Shown: positions 1 to 8,644, numbered from the stretch's first letter. The stretch: DNA of 64,000 nucleotides from Alphaproteobacteria bacterium (GCA_039980135.1 JBDXCV010000003.1:930001-994000); one strand, 5' to 3'. Notes: generated from the sequence alone by a model not told the origin. Numbers and translations: made by a program.

Positions 1-1
1 A

Positions 2-787
2 CATGGATATACCGGCCGCAAGGAAACCTACATGCCGCCCTTCGTGCGCGACCTGGCGGCGGCCGGATTCCACACGCTGGATTTCTACCATCGCGGCTTC
101 GGTGACAGCGACGGCATCGCCAACCGGATCGACCCGGAAGAACAGGTGCGCGATATCCTCGCCGCGCGGATCTGGCTTGCCCAGCGGCCGGAGGTGGACG
201 AGACCCGGATCGGCCTCATGGGGCTGAGTCACGGCGGCGGGGCGTCGATCAAGGCCGCCGCCGTCGATCCGGGGATCGCCGTCATCGCGACCGTGGGCGC
301 GCCCGGTAACGGCGAACGCTGGCAACGCTCGAAACGGACAGCGGAGGAATGGGCCGAGCTGCAGGAGACGTTGGCCGAGGACCGGGTCGCCCGTGTGCTG
401 ACGGGCGAATCCAGACGCCTGTCCTATCAGCAGGTCTCGCCGCCCGGACCGGCCGAGCGCGCCGCATTCAAAACCATGTACAGGACCGAGGACGCCTATC
501 CCGACGGGTATCCGCTGGAGAATATCGACCTCGCCTGCGGCTTCCGGGCCGAGGACTGGGTCGGCCGGATTTCGCCGCGGCCGCTGCTGCTGGTGCAGGG
601 CGAGAAGGACACAATGGTCCGGCTGGAGGAGGGCGAGGCGCTGTTCGCCAACGCCCGTGAACCGAAGGACATGATGCGGATACCCGACATCAACCATGCC
701 GAGGTCTACGAGCCGCGCAATCCCGAGGTCTATGCCAGGGTGATCGCCCGGCTGCTGGACTTCTACCGGGCGCACCTGCAGGCCTAG
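2..787 (+). CDS. alpha/beta hydrolase (5'-partial)
   Basis: The gene is open at the left edge and lacks its N-terminus; the reading frame runs in from base 2. It is a serine alpha/beta hydrolase. The nucleophile elbow G-L-S-H-G-G has its serine codon at 227-229. The acid is probably the Asp of G-E-K-D-T-M, after the strand LLLVQ, and the base is the His of N-H-A-E-V-Y near the C-terminus. H-R-G-F-G-D-S-D upstream fits the oxyanion-hole region of the prolyl-oligopeptidase/dienelactone hydrolase-like group. The substrate is unknown. It lies on the same strand as the catabolic genes that follow, but about 315 bases separate them, so it may be a separate unit. Confidence 0.8.
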   Translation, partial: HGYTGRKETYMPPFVRDLAAAGFHTLDFYHRGFGDSDGIANRIDPEEQVRDILAARIWLAQRPEVDETRIGLMGLSHGGGASIKAAAVDPGIAVIATVGAPGNGERWQRSKRTAEEWAELQETLAEDRVARVLTGESRRLSYQQVSPPGPAERAAFKTMYRTEDAYPDGYPLENIDLACGFRAEDWVGRISPRPLLLVQGEKDTMVRLEEGEALFANAREPKDMMRIPDINHAEVYEPRNPEVYARVIARLLDFYRAHLQA

Positions 788-814
788 CCTTTTCTCGTGC
801 TGATCGACTCCGCC

Positions 815-903
815 CTTCGAGACGCCCGCATTGCGGGCTTCTCAGGGTGAGGACCTTAAAAGCGGCCTCATGCTGAGGAGCCGTCGCAGAAGGCGTCTCG
901 AAG
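815..903. repeat. Long imperfect palindrome, alphaproteobacterial intergenic repeat type
   Basis: A perfect 12-base inverted repeat forms the outer arms (815-826 and 892-903, CTTCGAGACGCC and its complement). Inner imperfect arms lie at about 841-852 and 867-878, so the whole unit can fold into one long hairpin. Elements of this look, with CTTCGAGACGCC ends and a CTCAGG-TGAGG core, are scattered between genes in many alphaproteobacterial genomes. It sits in the 788-1102 gap. No gene is visible in the rest of that gap; bases 904-1102 presumably carry the promoter and ribosome-binding site of the next gene. It could also act as a terminator for the upstream hydrolase, although no T-run follows. 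Confidence 0.7.
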
Positions 904-1102
904 CATAGCGTGCGGTGGCTGCATACCGGCGCTGGCGTTATCATGGCTCCGGAGTGCGCATGAGCCCTCCGTCAATGAGAGTTTCCCTTTGCGTCCGACG
1001 CCTTTCGGCCCGCCAGGAATATGTGATAGTGAAACGCGTCTGCCGTTCCGGCGGGAAATCAATTCAGAAAACGACCATAAAATTCATAGAAGAGGCCTCG
1101 CC

Positions 1103-1987
1103 GTGAACAGCAATATCAGAGATTGCATTGCGCCCGACCGTAACCCGCGCAAGCCGAACATCACCCTGCCCAAGGGCTCGATCGATACCCATGTGCATGT
1201 GTTCGAGGATCGCTATACGCTGTCGCCCGACCGCGGCTACAACCCGCCGGAATCCACGCTGGATGATCTCAAGCATCTGCACGCGACGCTGGGTATCGAC
1301 CGCGTCGTGTTCACCCAGCCGTCGGTCTATGGGACGGACAATTCCGCCATCCTCGACGGCATGAACGCGCTGAATGCGGAGACCCCGAACCGGGCCCGCG
1401 GCGTGTGTGCCATGACCATGGATTTCACCGACGCCCAGCTCCAGGAACTGAGCGACCAGGGCATCCGCGGTGTGCGCCTGAATATCGACAACAAGGGCGG
1501 CATGCCCCTCGAGCTCGACGCGATCCCCGAGCTGGAGGCGCGCATCAAGCCGTTCGACTGGCACATCGAGTGGCTGTTCCCGGGCAAGGATATCGTCGGC
1601 CTGATGCCGGTGTTCGAGAAGATGACGACCCCGATGTCGATTGGCCATTTCGCCTATCAGCCGGCCGCCGCCGGTATCGAGGCGCCGGGCTTCCAGGCCC
1701 TGCTGAAGCTGGTGCGCGACGGCAACACCTGGATCAAGATCTCCGGCGCCAACCGGGTCAGCGCCACCGACCTGCCGCCCTATGACGATTGTCAGCCGAT
1801 GGCCCGCGCGCTCATCGAGGCGAATTCGGACCGGGTGATCTGGGGCACGGACTGGCCCCATCCCAACAAGTATGAGGTCAACCCGAACGACGCCGACCCG
1901 GTCGAGGCCTTCGGCCAGTGGGTGCCGGACGAGGCCATGCGCAAGAAGATCATGGTGACCAACTCGGAAGCGTTCTACGGGTTCTAG
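1103..1987 (+). CDS. amidohydrolase family protein, LigI (2-pyrone-4,6-dicarboxylate lactonase)-like
   Basis: This TIM-barrel metal-dependent hydrolase has 294 residues. The GTG start at 1103 is chosen because AGAGG precedes it and the conserved region starts just after; the frame is open further upstream, but that part is low-complexity. The H-x-H motif (D-T-H-V-H, His30/His32) and a C-terminal W-G-T-D-W-P-H (Asp250) are the metal and catalytic residues of amidohydrolase family 2. The N-terminal K-G-S-I-D-T-H-V-H-V-F and the W-G-T-D-W-P-H-P ending resemble LigI, which opens the lactone ring of 2-pyrone-4,6-dicarboxylate in lignin-type aromatic catabolism. The exact substrate is not proven. 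A hydroxylase and two hydrolases follow. Confidence 0.8.
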   Translation: MNSNIRDCIAPDRNPRKPNITLPKGSIDTHVHVFEDRYTLSPDRGYNPPESTLDDLKHLHATLGIDRVVFTQPSVYGTDNSAILDGMNALNAETPNRARGVCAMTMDFTDAQLQELSDQGIRGVRLNIDNKGGMPLELDAIPELEARIKPFDWHIEWLFPGKDIVGLMPVFEKMTTPMSIGHFAYQPAAAGIEAPGFQALLKLVRDGNTWIKISGANRVSATDLPPYDDCQPMARALIEANSDRVIWGTDWPHPNKYEVNPNDADPVEAFGQWVPDEAMRKKIMVTNSEAFYGF

Positions 1988-2087
1988 CCGGAACAGGCCG
2001 CTTCCCGCGTCCCGTTTCTTCTCCTAGACTGTTTTCCGACCCCGGCCGCAAGAATGCCAGGGCGGATGATCGAGGGGGAGGAAATCC

Positions 2088-4412
2088 GTGAACGAAATTA
2101 CCGCGCGTTACGGCAGCGACGATGATGCGCTGCGCAGCGAGGACGTGCCGCTCCTGACGGGAGCCGGGCGCTTCACCGACGACATCAACATTTCCGGCCA
2201 GGCCTACGGCGCCTTCGTGCGGTCGCCGGTCGCCCACGGCGTCCTGCGCGGGGTCGATGGCGCGGCGGCGCTGGCAATGCCCGGCGTGCTGGCGGTGATC
2301 ACCGGCGCGGACCTCAAGGCCGCGGGGCTGGGCGATATCCCACCGGCGATCAGCTTTCCCGGTAGGGACGGCATGACCATGGCGTCCGCACCCAAGCCGG
2401 TGCTCGCCTATGAAAAAGTCCGCCATGCGGGCGAGGCGGTGGCGCTGGTCGTCGCCGACACGGCGGCCCGGGCGGCGGATGCCGCCGAGGCGGTCATTCT
2501 CGATATCGAGGACCTGCCGGCGGTTCCCGGCGTGGCCGATGCGATGGCGGATGGTGCGGCCCAGGTCTGGGAGAGTGCCGCCGGGAATGTCGCCTTCGAA
2601 TGGGAACATGGCGACAATGATGCGGTGAAATCGGCGTTCGACACCGCAGCGCATGTCGCGCGCGTGGAGCTTCTGGACACGCGCCTCGCGCCGGTCTCCA
2701 TGGAGCCGCGCGGCGGCATTGGCGAATGGGACGAAGGTCTCGGCCGCTACACGCTGACCGCCCCGACCCAGGGTGTCGGGCTGGTCTCCAAGATGTTCGC
2801 GGCCCAGGTGTTTAATGTGGAACCCGATCAGTTGCGGGTGCTGACCCATGATGTGGGCGGCGGCTTCGGCATGAAGGCGCATCCCTATCCCGAATATGCC
2901 GCGATCCTGTTTGCCGCGCGCCAGGTGGGGCAGCCGGTCAAATGGTGCAACTCGCGGCTGGAGAGCTTCCTCGCTGACACGGCGGGCCGCGACACGCTGA
3001 TCACGGCCGAGATGGCGTTCGACGGGGACGGCGTGATCACCGGCCTGCGCGTCGATAACCGGGTCGGGATGGGCGCGTATCTCACCACCTTCTCCGCCGT
3101 GTTCGCGACCAACAACACCAAGAACTGCCTCGCGAGCGTCTACACGATCCCGGCGATCCATATCGACGTGACCATGACCCTGACCAACACCGCGCCGCTG
3201 GGGCCGTATCGGGGTGCGGGGCGGCCCGAGGCGATCATCGCCATCGAGCAATTGCTGGACAAGGGCGCATCCGAAATGGGTCTCGACCGGGTCGAGATTC
3301 GCCGCCGCAACCTGATCAAACCCAAGGCGATGCCCTACACGACGCCGAACGGGCCGATATACGATTCCGGCGAGTTCGAGGCCTGCCTCGACTCCGCACT
3401 GGCGCTCGCCGACTGGGACGGGTTCCCATCGCGCCGGGCAGCGTCCGAGGCAGCCGGGAAGCTTCGCGGGATCGGCATCGCGTGTTTCCTGGAGGTCGCC
3501 GGCGGCATTCTGGAGGAGACCGCCGATCTGCGATTCGAGGGTGACGGTTACGCGACCGTGCGCCTCGGGGTGCAGGCCATGGGGCAGAGCCATCTGTCCA
3601 CCTACACAAGGCTGATCGCCGACCGGCTGGGCATCCCGCCGTCGAAGGTGCGGCTGATCGAGGGCGACAGCCTGGAGGCGCCGCCGGGCACACCTTCGGT
3701 GGCGTCCCGCTCGATGATGATGGCAGGCAGCGCCATGGCCATGTCCTGCGACACCGCGATAGAGAAGGGCCGCGCGCTGGCGGGGCACGTGCTCGAGGCG
3801 GCGGCGGCGGATATCGAGTTCGACGCGGGCGCGTTCCGGATCAGGGGCACCGACAGGACGATCGGCATTCTCGAACTGGCGGATCAGATATCTACGCTGG
3901 CGCTACCGGAAGAACTCGCGGGCGGGCTCGACGCGCGGGAATTGTTCGAATCGCCCCAGATGACGTTTCCCAACGGCTGTCACATCTGTGAAGTCGAAAT
4001 CGATTCCGACACGGGCACACTCGATGTCGCGCGTTACGCGGCGGTCGACGATGTGGGCAACGTGTTCGACGAGATGGTGGTCGAGGGCCAGATTCACGGC
4101 GGCATCGCCCAGGGGCTGGGCCAGGTGCTCGGCGAGTGCGTCGTCTATGACGCGGACGGCCAGCTCATGACCGCGTCGTTCATGGATTACTTGATGCCCC
4201 GCGCCGACGATCTGCCGATGCTCGATGTCGGCCACCATTCGGTGCCGGCGACGACGAATCCATTGGGTGCGAAGGGTGCGGGCGAGTCCGGCGTGGCCGG
4301 GGCGCTGCCGTCGGGCATGGCGGCGGTGGCCGACGCGCTGGCCAGCGCGGGCAAGGGGCCGATCGATCTGCCGATGACGCCGGCGCGCATCTGGGCCGCG
4401 CTTCAGGACTAA
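2088..4412 (+). CDS. xanthine dehydrogenase-family molybdopterin-binding large subunit (CoxL/AorB-like)
   Basis: This 774-residue molybdenum hydroxylase large subunit has a GTG start directly after a strong GGGGGAGGA site. Features seen are D-V-G-G-G-F-G-M-K, the active-site loop P-Y-R-G-A-G-R (373-379), and the C-terminal G-A-K-G-A-G-E-S-G with the presumed catalytic Glu733. P-Y-R-G-A-G-R matches the form II (AYRGAGR) group, not true CO dehydrogenase (AYRCSFR), so CO oxidation is not implied; an aldehyde or N-heterocycle is a likelier substrate. The usual partners, a 2Fe-2S small subunit and an FAD medium subunit, are absent nearby. It is followed after 11 bases by a dienelactone hydrolase gene, so it is probably co-transcribed with it. 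Confidence 0.88.
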   Translation: MNEITARYGSDDDALRSEDVPLLTGAGRFTDDINISGQAYGAFVRSPVAHGVLRGVDGAAALAMPGVLAVITGADLKAAGLGDIPPAISFPGRDGMTMASAPKPVLAYEKVRHAGEAVALVVADTAARAADAAEAVILDIEDLPAVPGVADAMADGAAQVWESAAGNVAFEWEHGDNDAVKSAFDTAAHVARVELLDTRLAPVSMEPRGGIGEWDEGLGRYTLTAPTQGVGLVSKMFAAQVFNVEPDQLRVLTHDVGGGFGMKAHPYPEYAAILFAARQVGQPVKWCNSRLESFLADTAGRDTLITAEMAFDGDGVITGLRVDNRVGMGAYLTTFSAVFATNNTKNCLASVYTIPAIHIDVTMTLTNTAPLGPYRGAGRPEAIIAIEQLLDKGASEMGLDRVEIRRRNLIKPKAMPYTTPNGPIYDSGEFEACLDSALALADWDGFPSRRAASEAAGKLRGIGIACFLEVAGGILEETADLRFEGDGYATVRLGVQAMGQSHLSTYTRLIADRLGIPPSKVRLIEGDSLEAPPGTPSVASRSMMMAGSAMAMSCDTAIEKGRALAGHVLEAAAADIEFDAGAFRIRGTDRTIGILELADQISTLALPEELAGGLDARELFESPQMTFPNGCHICEVEIDSDTGTLDVARYAAVDDVGNVFDEMVVEGQIHGGIAQGLGQVLGECVVYDADGQLMTASFMDYLMPRADDLPMLDVGHHSVPATTNPLGAKGAGESGVAGALPSGMAAVADALASAGKGPIDLPMTPARIWAALQD

Positions 4413-4423
4413 AGGAGACCGAC

Positions 4424-5128
4424 ATGGCACGAACCGAAGACATCCGGGTGCCGCTGCGGGACGGGGCCACCATGGGCGCCCATGTCGCCTATCCGGACAA
4501 GACGCCGGCGGGCGCGATCATTGCCATCATGGAGATATGGGGCGTCAACGACACCATGCGCGAACACGCCCAGGAGTTCGCCGAGGCGGGCTGGATCACG
4601 CTCGTGCCTGATCTGTTCTGGCGGCTGGAGCCGGGGGTGGAGCTTTCCGACGGCAACAAGGACCACTGGAACAAGGCGATCGATCTCTATTACGACTTCG
4701 ACTACGACCTCGGGGTCCAGGATATGGAGGACACCGCGAGTTATCTGCGCGGGATCGACGGCGGCAACGGCAAGGTGGGCACGGTCGGCTACTGCCTCGG
4801 CGGCAAGATGGGCTACCTGATGTGCTGCCGCTCGGACATCGACTGTGCGGTCGCCTATTACGGCACCTATATCGAGCATTCGATCAAGGAGGCGCCGAAC
4901 CTGTCCAAACCCTTCATGCTGCATCAGGCGCTGGCGGACAAATGGGTCCAGCCGGAAGTCTGCGCCATGATCGAACGACGTTTGTCGCCAAACCCTCTCG
5001 TGGAAATTCACAAATATCCCGGCGCGGACCATGCGTTTGCGCGCCATGGTGGTGCGACCTACAGCGCGCCCGAGGCCGAGAAGGCGCTCGCCCTGTCAGT
5101 CGAGTTTTTTCACAAGCATCTGGACTGA
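4424..5128 (+). CDS. dienelactone hydrolase family protein
   Basis: At 234 residues the protein has the usual length for dienelactone hydrolase (carboxymethylenebutenolidase). The nucleophile elbow G-Y-C-L-G-G puts a cysteine at 124, as in true dienelactone hydrolases, with E-I-W-G (Glu37) supplying the conserved glutamate that interacts with it. The triad His is in G-A-D-H-A-F near the C-terminus. The family opens lactone rings made from aromatic ring cleavage, or related esters. An AAAGGAG site precedes the ATG by 6 bases. It sits between the molybdenum hydroxylase and another hydrolase, 11 and 10 bases away, so the three form an operon. Confidence 0.88.
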   Translation: MARTEDIRVPLRDGATMGAHVAYPDKTPAGAIIAIMEIWGVNDTMREHAQEFAEAGWITLVPDLFWRLEPGVELSDGNKDHWNKAIDLYYDFDYDLGVQDMEDTASYLRGIDGGNGKVGTVGYCLGGKMGYLMCCRSDIDCAVAYYGTYIEHSIKEAPNLSKPFMLHQALADKWVQPEVCAMIERRLSPNPLVEIHKYPGADHAFARHGGATYSAPEAEKALALSVEFFHKHLD

Positions 5129-5138
5129 GGAACGCGGG

Positions 5139-6197
5139 ATGGCCGACGCGGCACTTCAGGAGACCATCGAGCATCGCTTCCCGCGGCTGATGGCCGCCGG
5201 CGTCGATTACAACGACGCCCAGACGATCCTCGCGAAGATGACCCGGATGGAAGACTGGATGCCCGTCTGGGAAGGCCTGGCCGAGACCCATGAGGGGCTC
5301 GGTGACGCGGCGCTGGGCGAGGGCCGGGCGTTGACGGCGGGCGAGGCGTTCGCACGCGCGGCGCTCTACTATCATATCGGCCAGTCGGTCTCGTTCGCGG
5401 ACGCCGAGGAGAAGGCGCGGGTGCAGCGTCGCCAGCGCGCCGCCTATGCGAAGGCGGCCCCGCATCTGAGTCCGCCCGCCGAGATCATCGATATCCCGTA
5501 TGACGGCGACAGTTTTCCCGCCAATTTACGCGTGCCCGATACGGACGGCCCCGCGCCCTGCGTGATGCTGACCTGCGGCGCGGACTCGACCAAGGAGGAG
5601 TTTCACACGCTCGAGAACGAATTTCTCAAGCGCGGTGTCGCCACCTGCGCCTATGACGGGCCGGGCCAGAGCCTGACCAAGCAGAAGTGGCGGATCCGTC
5701 CGGACTGGGAGGTGCCAGTTGGTGCTGTGATCGATGCGCTTGAGAAACGCCCCGAGATCGACAGCGCGCGCATCGGAATCTGGGGGCGCAGCTACGGCGG
5801 CTATGCCGCACCACGCGCGTCGGTCGACCCGCGGATCAGGGCGTGCGTGTCCATCGGCGGTTTCTACTGCATGGGGGATATCTGGGCGCGGCTGCCGTTC
5901 GCGGTACAGGACACGCTGCGGTTCGCCTTCGGGGACGACACGGTGGAAGCGGCCGCGGAGACCGCGAAGCTCTACACCCTCGAAGGAGCGCTCGGGAAAA
6001 TCGGCTGCCCACTGCTGATTGTGCACAGCGGCATGGACGAGATCTGTCCGGTCGAGGAATCCCGGAAGATGATCGACGAGGCGGGCGACGATGCTGAACT
6101 GGTGGTGTTCTCCGAGGGGAACCACGTTTGCGACAATATCCCGTTCAAGTCGCGGCCGTTGATGGCCGACTGGATGGCACGCAGAATGGGCGCCTAG
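5139..6197 (+). CDS. alpha/beta hydrolase, FrsA/DUF1100-like
   Basis: The 352-residue protein starts at 5139, 10 bases after the dienelactone hydrolase stop. The frame is open further upstream, but that part overlaps the preceding gene. A helical N-terminal cap region (about residues 1-115) precedes the hydrolase core. This layout is typical of the FrsA and 2,6-dihydroxypseudooxynicotine hydrolase group, some of which cleave C-C bonds. The nucleophile is Ser218 in G-R-S-Y-G-G; the acid is probably the Asp of G-M-D-E-I-C and the base is the His of G-N-H-V-C. It ends the run 2088-6197. The substrate is unknown; C-C or ester hydrolysis of a ring-derived intermediate is an inference from the neighbours. 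Confidence 0.8.
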   Translation: MADAALQETIEHRFPRLMAAGVDYNDAQTILAKMTRMEDWMPVWEGLAETHEGLGDAALGEGRALTAGEAFARAALYYHIGQSVSFADAEEKARVQRRQRAAYAKAAPHLSPPAEIIDIPYDGDSFPANLRVPDTDGPAPCVMLTCGADSTKEEFHTLENEFLKRGVATCAYDGPGQSLTKQKWRIRPDWEVPVGAVIDALEKRPEIDSARIGIWGRSYGGYAAPRASVDPRIRACVSIGGFYCMGDIWARLPFAVQDTLRFAFGDDTVEAAAETAKLYTLEGALGKIGCPLLIVHSGMDEICPVEESRKMIDEAGDDAELVVFSEGNHVCDNIPFKSRPLMADWMARRMGA

Positions 6198-6220
6198 CCG
6201 GCGCATTGCATCCTCATCCC

Positions 6221-6295
6221 GTCATACGCGGGCTTGACCCGCGTATCTCCTGCGCAGTCGCCAGCAATGGATGCCCGGATCAAGTCCGGGCATGA
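6221..6295. repeat. Paired REP-like palindromes
   Basis: Two perfect hairpins lie 24 bases apart: 6224-6246 (ATACGCGGG, centre CTTGA, CCCGCGTAT) and 6271-6293 (ATGCCCGGA, centre TCAAG, TCCGGGCAT). They are flanked by GTC on the left and GAC on the right, so the second unit is an inverted relative of the first. GTCATGCCCGG-CTTGA-CCGGGCAT palindromes are a familiar alphaproteobacterial repeat type, and two inverted copies make a BIME-like pair. It lies just after the FrsA-like hydrolase and may stabilise mRNA ends or terminate transcription. The remainder of the 6198-6509 gap shows no gene. Confidence 0.8.
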
Positions 6296-6509
6296 CGAAA
6301 GATGAGATGGCCCGCAGATTGATAAAGGGGGGTCTGTAGCCCGCCCGTATTCGGTCTGGCTTCGCGGCTTTTTGTTCACGGCAGTGTGACCGGCTTGGCG
6401 TTATGTGCGCCTGCAGCGCGAGGGTCCTCATTGTGCTATGATACGGGCAATTGTGCGTACAACTCATAATCAAGAACAACCGAAGCCATAGGCAAAGAGG
6501 AGGCCCACG

Positions 6510-7337
6510 ATGTCTGATGCACCGCAGCCTGTTTACAACAACAAGCGTTTCCGCGTGGTCGATTACAACTTCGACACCTTTGTCGGCCCGCAGGCGGGCG
6601 ACAAGTATATCGACGCCACGTTTACCGATCTCGAGACGCGTGAAGAGGTCAAGCTGTCGGATTTCGACGGCCAGTGGACGGTCATCGAGACCGGCTCGTC
6701 GACCTGTTCGATGTATACGAAGAACATCAAGATCTACAAGGATATCGTCGAGAAATTCCCCGACGTGAACTTCGTGATGGTCTATGTTCGCGAGGCGCAT
6801 CCCGGTGAGCGCATGGGCCCGCACCAGTCGATGGACGACAAGTTCAAGTCTGCCGCCCTCGTGGCCCCGCGTTACAAGGAATTTCGGCGCGTTCTGGTCG
6901 ACAATCTGGAGGGCGACTTTCACCGCGCCTATGGGGCGATGCCGAACGTCGTCTACATCATCCGCCCCGACGGCACGATCCACTATCGCTGTAACTGGGC
7001 GGCCCCGCATCTCATCGAGGCGGCACTCGAGGATCGCGAGAGCTATCACAAGATCGAGAATGCCCCGACCGCGGAACTGCGGGCCACACGCTCGATGCCG
7101 CACATGATGCGGACCATGTGGACCGGCGGCGTTATCGCGCTCTATGATTTCTTCAAGAACGCGCCCCTGACCGTTGCCAAGCATGTGCAGATCGACCGGT
7201 ATTACGAAAAGCACGGGCGCTTCCGGAACCAGCCGCTGAGCCAGGACGAGGTCCAGGCGCGGATCGCCGCCGGAGAGGCGGATGCCGAGGCCGTTCCCTC
7301 GCCGGATCAGGCGTCTCCGAAGCAGGCGGCCGAATAG
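6510..7337 (+). CDS. deiodinase-like thioredoxin-fold protein (Cys homologue)
   Basis: The 275-residue protein follows an AGAGGAGG site. Its central region resembles iodothyronine deiodinase: the strand F-V-M-V-Y-V followed by R-E-A-H-P-G (94-99) matches the deiodinase Y-I-E-E-A-H signature, and G-S-S-T-C-S-M-Y (62-69) lines up with the G-S-C-T-Sec-P-P-F active site, with Cys66 (codon TGT at 6705) in the selenocysteine position. The later D-N-L-E-G and M-P-N-V-V-Y-I-I-R-P-D-G segments are typical of the thioredoxin fold. There is no signal peptide. The C-terminal 40 residues are polar and probably disordered. The substrate is unknown; a peroxidase or reductive dehalogenase-like reaction is possible. 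It appears monocistronic, with its own terminator. Confidence 0.72.
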   Translation: MSDAPQPVYNNKRFRVVDYNFDTFVGPQAGDKYIDATFTDLETREEVKLSDFDGQWTVIETGSSTCSMYTKNIKIYKDIVEKFPDVNFVMVYVREAHPGERMGPHQSMDDKFKSAALVAPRYKEFRRVLVDNLEGDFHRAYGAMPNVVYIIRPDGTIHYRCNWAAPHLIEAALEDRESYHKIENAPTAELRATRSMPHMMRTMWTGGVIALYDFFKNAPLTVAKHVQIDRYYEKHGRFRNQPLSQDEVQARIAAGEADAEAVPSPDQASPKQAAE

Positions 7338-7366
7338 GCAGCGCTTCCGCGTTAGAACCGAACACG

Positions 7367-7405
7367 CGCCGGCCGTTCACATCATGTGGGCGGCCGGCGT
7401 TTTTT
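7367..7405 (+). terminator. Rho-independent terminator
   Basis: A perfect 9-base-pair GC stem (CGCCGGCCG at 7367-7375 and its complement at 7391-7399) with a 15-base loop is followed at once by six T. It closes the deiodinase-like gene, whose stop is 30 bases upstream. Confidence 0.88.
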
Positions 7406-7424
7406 ATGGGTATACCCAAACAGC

Positions 7425-8597
7425 ATGATCGAGACCCCGTTCCGTACTTCGCTCCGCTTCGCCCTGTTCTATGGCGCGGTGTTCTTCGTGCTGGGCGTGA
7501 TGATGCCGTTCTGGCCGATCTGGTTGCAGAGCCGGGGGCTGTCGGCGGGGGACATCGGGATCATCCTGGCGGTCGGTCCCTGGATGCGGGTCCTCGTCGA
7601 CCCGGTGGTCACCCGGGCGGCCGACCATTCTGGCGGCGGGCGCCGGATGCTGGTCCTCGCTGCCACCGTCAGCCTTGTCGCGTTCGCCGGGTTCTCGCTG
7701 GTCACATCCTTCTGGCTCATCCTGTTGATCACGCTGGTTTTTGCGCCGAGCTACCATGCGCTCATTCCGCTCGGCGATTCCCAGGCAATGTCGGCGGTGC
7801 TGCGGCACGGCCTGGACTATGGCCGCATCCGCCTGTGGGGATCGGTCACATTCATTCTCGGTACCCTGGGGATCGGCGCCCTCCTGACCGGTCGTGATCC
7901 GGACCTGATCCTGCTGGTCGTCGGGTTGGGCCTCGTCGTCGTGCTGGCGACAACCTTGCTCCTGCGCGAGCAGAACGAGGCGCGCGGGCATGCGCGCTGG
8001 GCCGACGTGCTGACATTCGTGCGGGATCCGCGGTTCCTCGGCTTTATCCTCGCTGCCAGCGCGGTGCAGGCGAGCCATGCCGTACTCAACGGTTTCTCAG
8101 GCATCCACTGGAAGGCGGCGGGCCATTCGGAACTCGTGGTCGGGCTCCTGTGGGGCGGCAGCGTGGTTGTGGAGATTATCCTGTTTGCGTTCAGCGGCGC
8201 GGTCGTGGCGCGACTGGGCGCCTCGCGCCTGCTCGTGTTCGGCGCGGGCGCAGGGCTGATCCGCTGGCTGATTCTCGCCGGGACCACGGCCCTGCCGGGC
8301 CTGGTCGTCGCCCAACTCCTGCATGCGGTGACTTTCGGGGCGACCTATCTGGCGACGATGCACTTCATCGCCGGCCACGCGCCCGAGGGTCTGAAGGCCA
8401 CGGCGCAGGGTGCGTACGCGTCTCTTTCGGGCATCGTCATGGGGCTGGCGTTGATCGCGTCCGGCGCGCTGTACAGCCAGTTCAGCGGCGGCGCGTTCTA
8501 CGCGATGGCCGGGTTGAGCGCGCTGGCCCTGCTGGCGGCGCTGGCCGTCCAGCGGCGCGGCGCGCGAAAAGAGCAGGCGAGGCGTCCCGGTGCGTAA
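7425..8597 (+). CDS. MFS transporter, HcaT/MFS_1-like
   Basis: This 390-residue integral membrane protein has about 12 hydrophobic segments. The N-terminus (first helix F-Y-G-A-V-F-F-V-L-G, then P-F-W-P-I-W-L-Q-S-R-G-L) resembles the MFS_1-like/3-phenylpropionate permease (HcaT) group, which imports aromatic acids or nucleosides. The ATG at 7425 is chosen because upstream codons overlap the terminator. No strong Shine-Dalgarno is visible, and a perfect palindrome GGGTATACCC (7408-7417) sits just before the start. The substrate is not predictable. Convergent with the CocE-type gene and separated from it by a bidirectional hairpin. Confidence 0.8.
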   Translation: MIETPFRTSLRFALFYGAVFFVLGVMMPFWPIWLQSRGLSAGDIGIILAVGPWMRVLVDPVVTRAADHSGGGRRMLVLAATVSLVAFAGFSLVTSFWLILLITLVFAPSYHALIPLGDSQAMSAVLRHGLDYGRIRLWGSVTFILGTLGIGALLTGRDPDLILLVVGLGLVVVLATTLLLREQNEARGHARWADVLTFVRDPRFLGFILAASAVQASHAVLNGFSGIHWKAAGHSELVVGLLWGGSVVVEIILFAFSGAVVARLGASRLLVFGAGAGLIRWLILAGTTALPGLVVAQLLHAVTFGATYLATMHFIAGHAPEGLKATAQGAYASLSGIVMGLALIASGALYSQFSGGAFYAMAGLSALALLAALAVQRRGARKEQARRPGA

Positions 8598-8599
8598 TC

Positions 8600-8627
8600 G
8601 AAAGAGGCGACCGAAGCCGCCTCTTTC
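8600..8627. terminator. Bidirectional terminator hairpin
   Basis: A perfect 10-base-pair stem (GAAAGAGGCG at 8600-8609, complement at 8618-8627) has an 8-base loop. The pyrimidine-rich tails of the arms give short T-rich exits both ways. It lies between the convergent MFS (+) and CocE/NonD (-) genes, 2 bases after the MFS stop. Confidence 0.7.
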
Positions 8628-8644
8628 TCATTCTGCATGATCCC

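Noticed and set aside
1950-3788. 612-residue open frame on the minus strand
   Set aside because: It is antisense to the molybdenum hydroxylase gene, rich in Arg/His/Gly with no domain, as expected for GC-rich antisense frames.
2088-4412. Carbon monoxide dehydrogenase (coxL) name for the CoxL-like genes
   Set aside because: The active-site loop is PYRGAGR and not the AYRCSFR of CO dehydrogenase, and coxS/coxM are missing.
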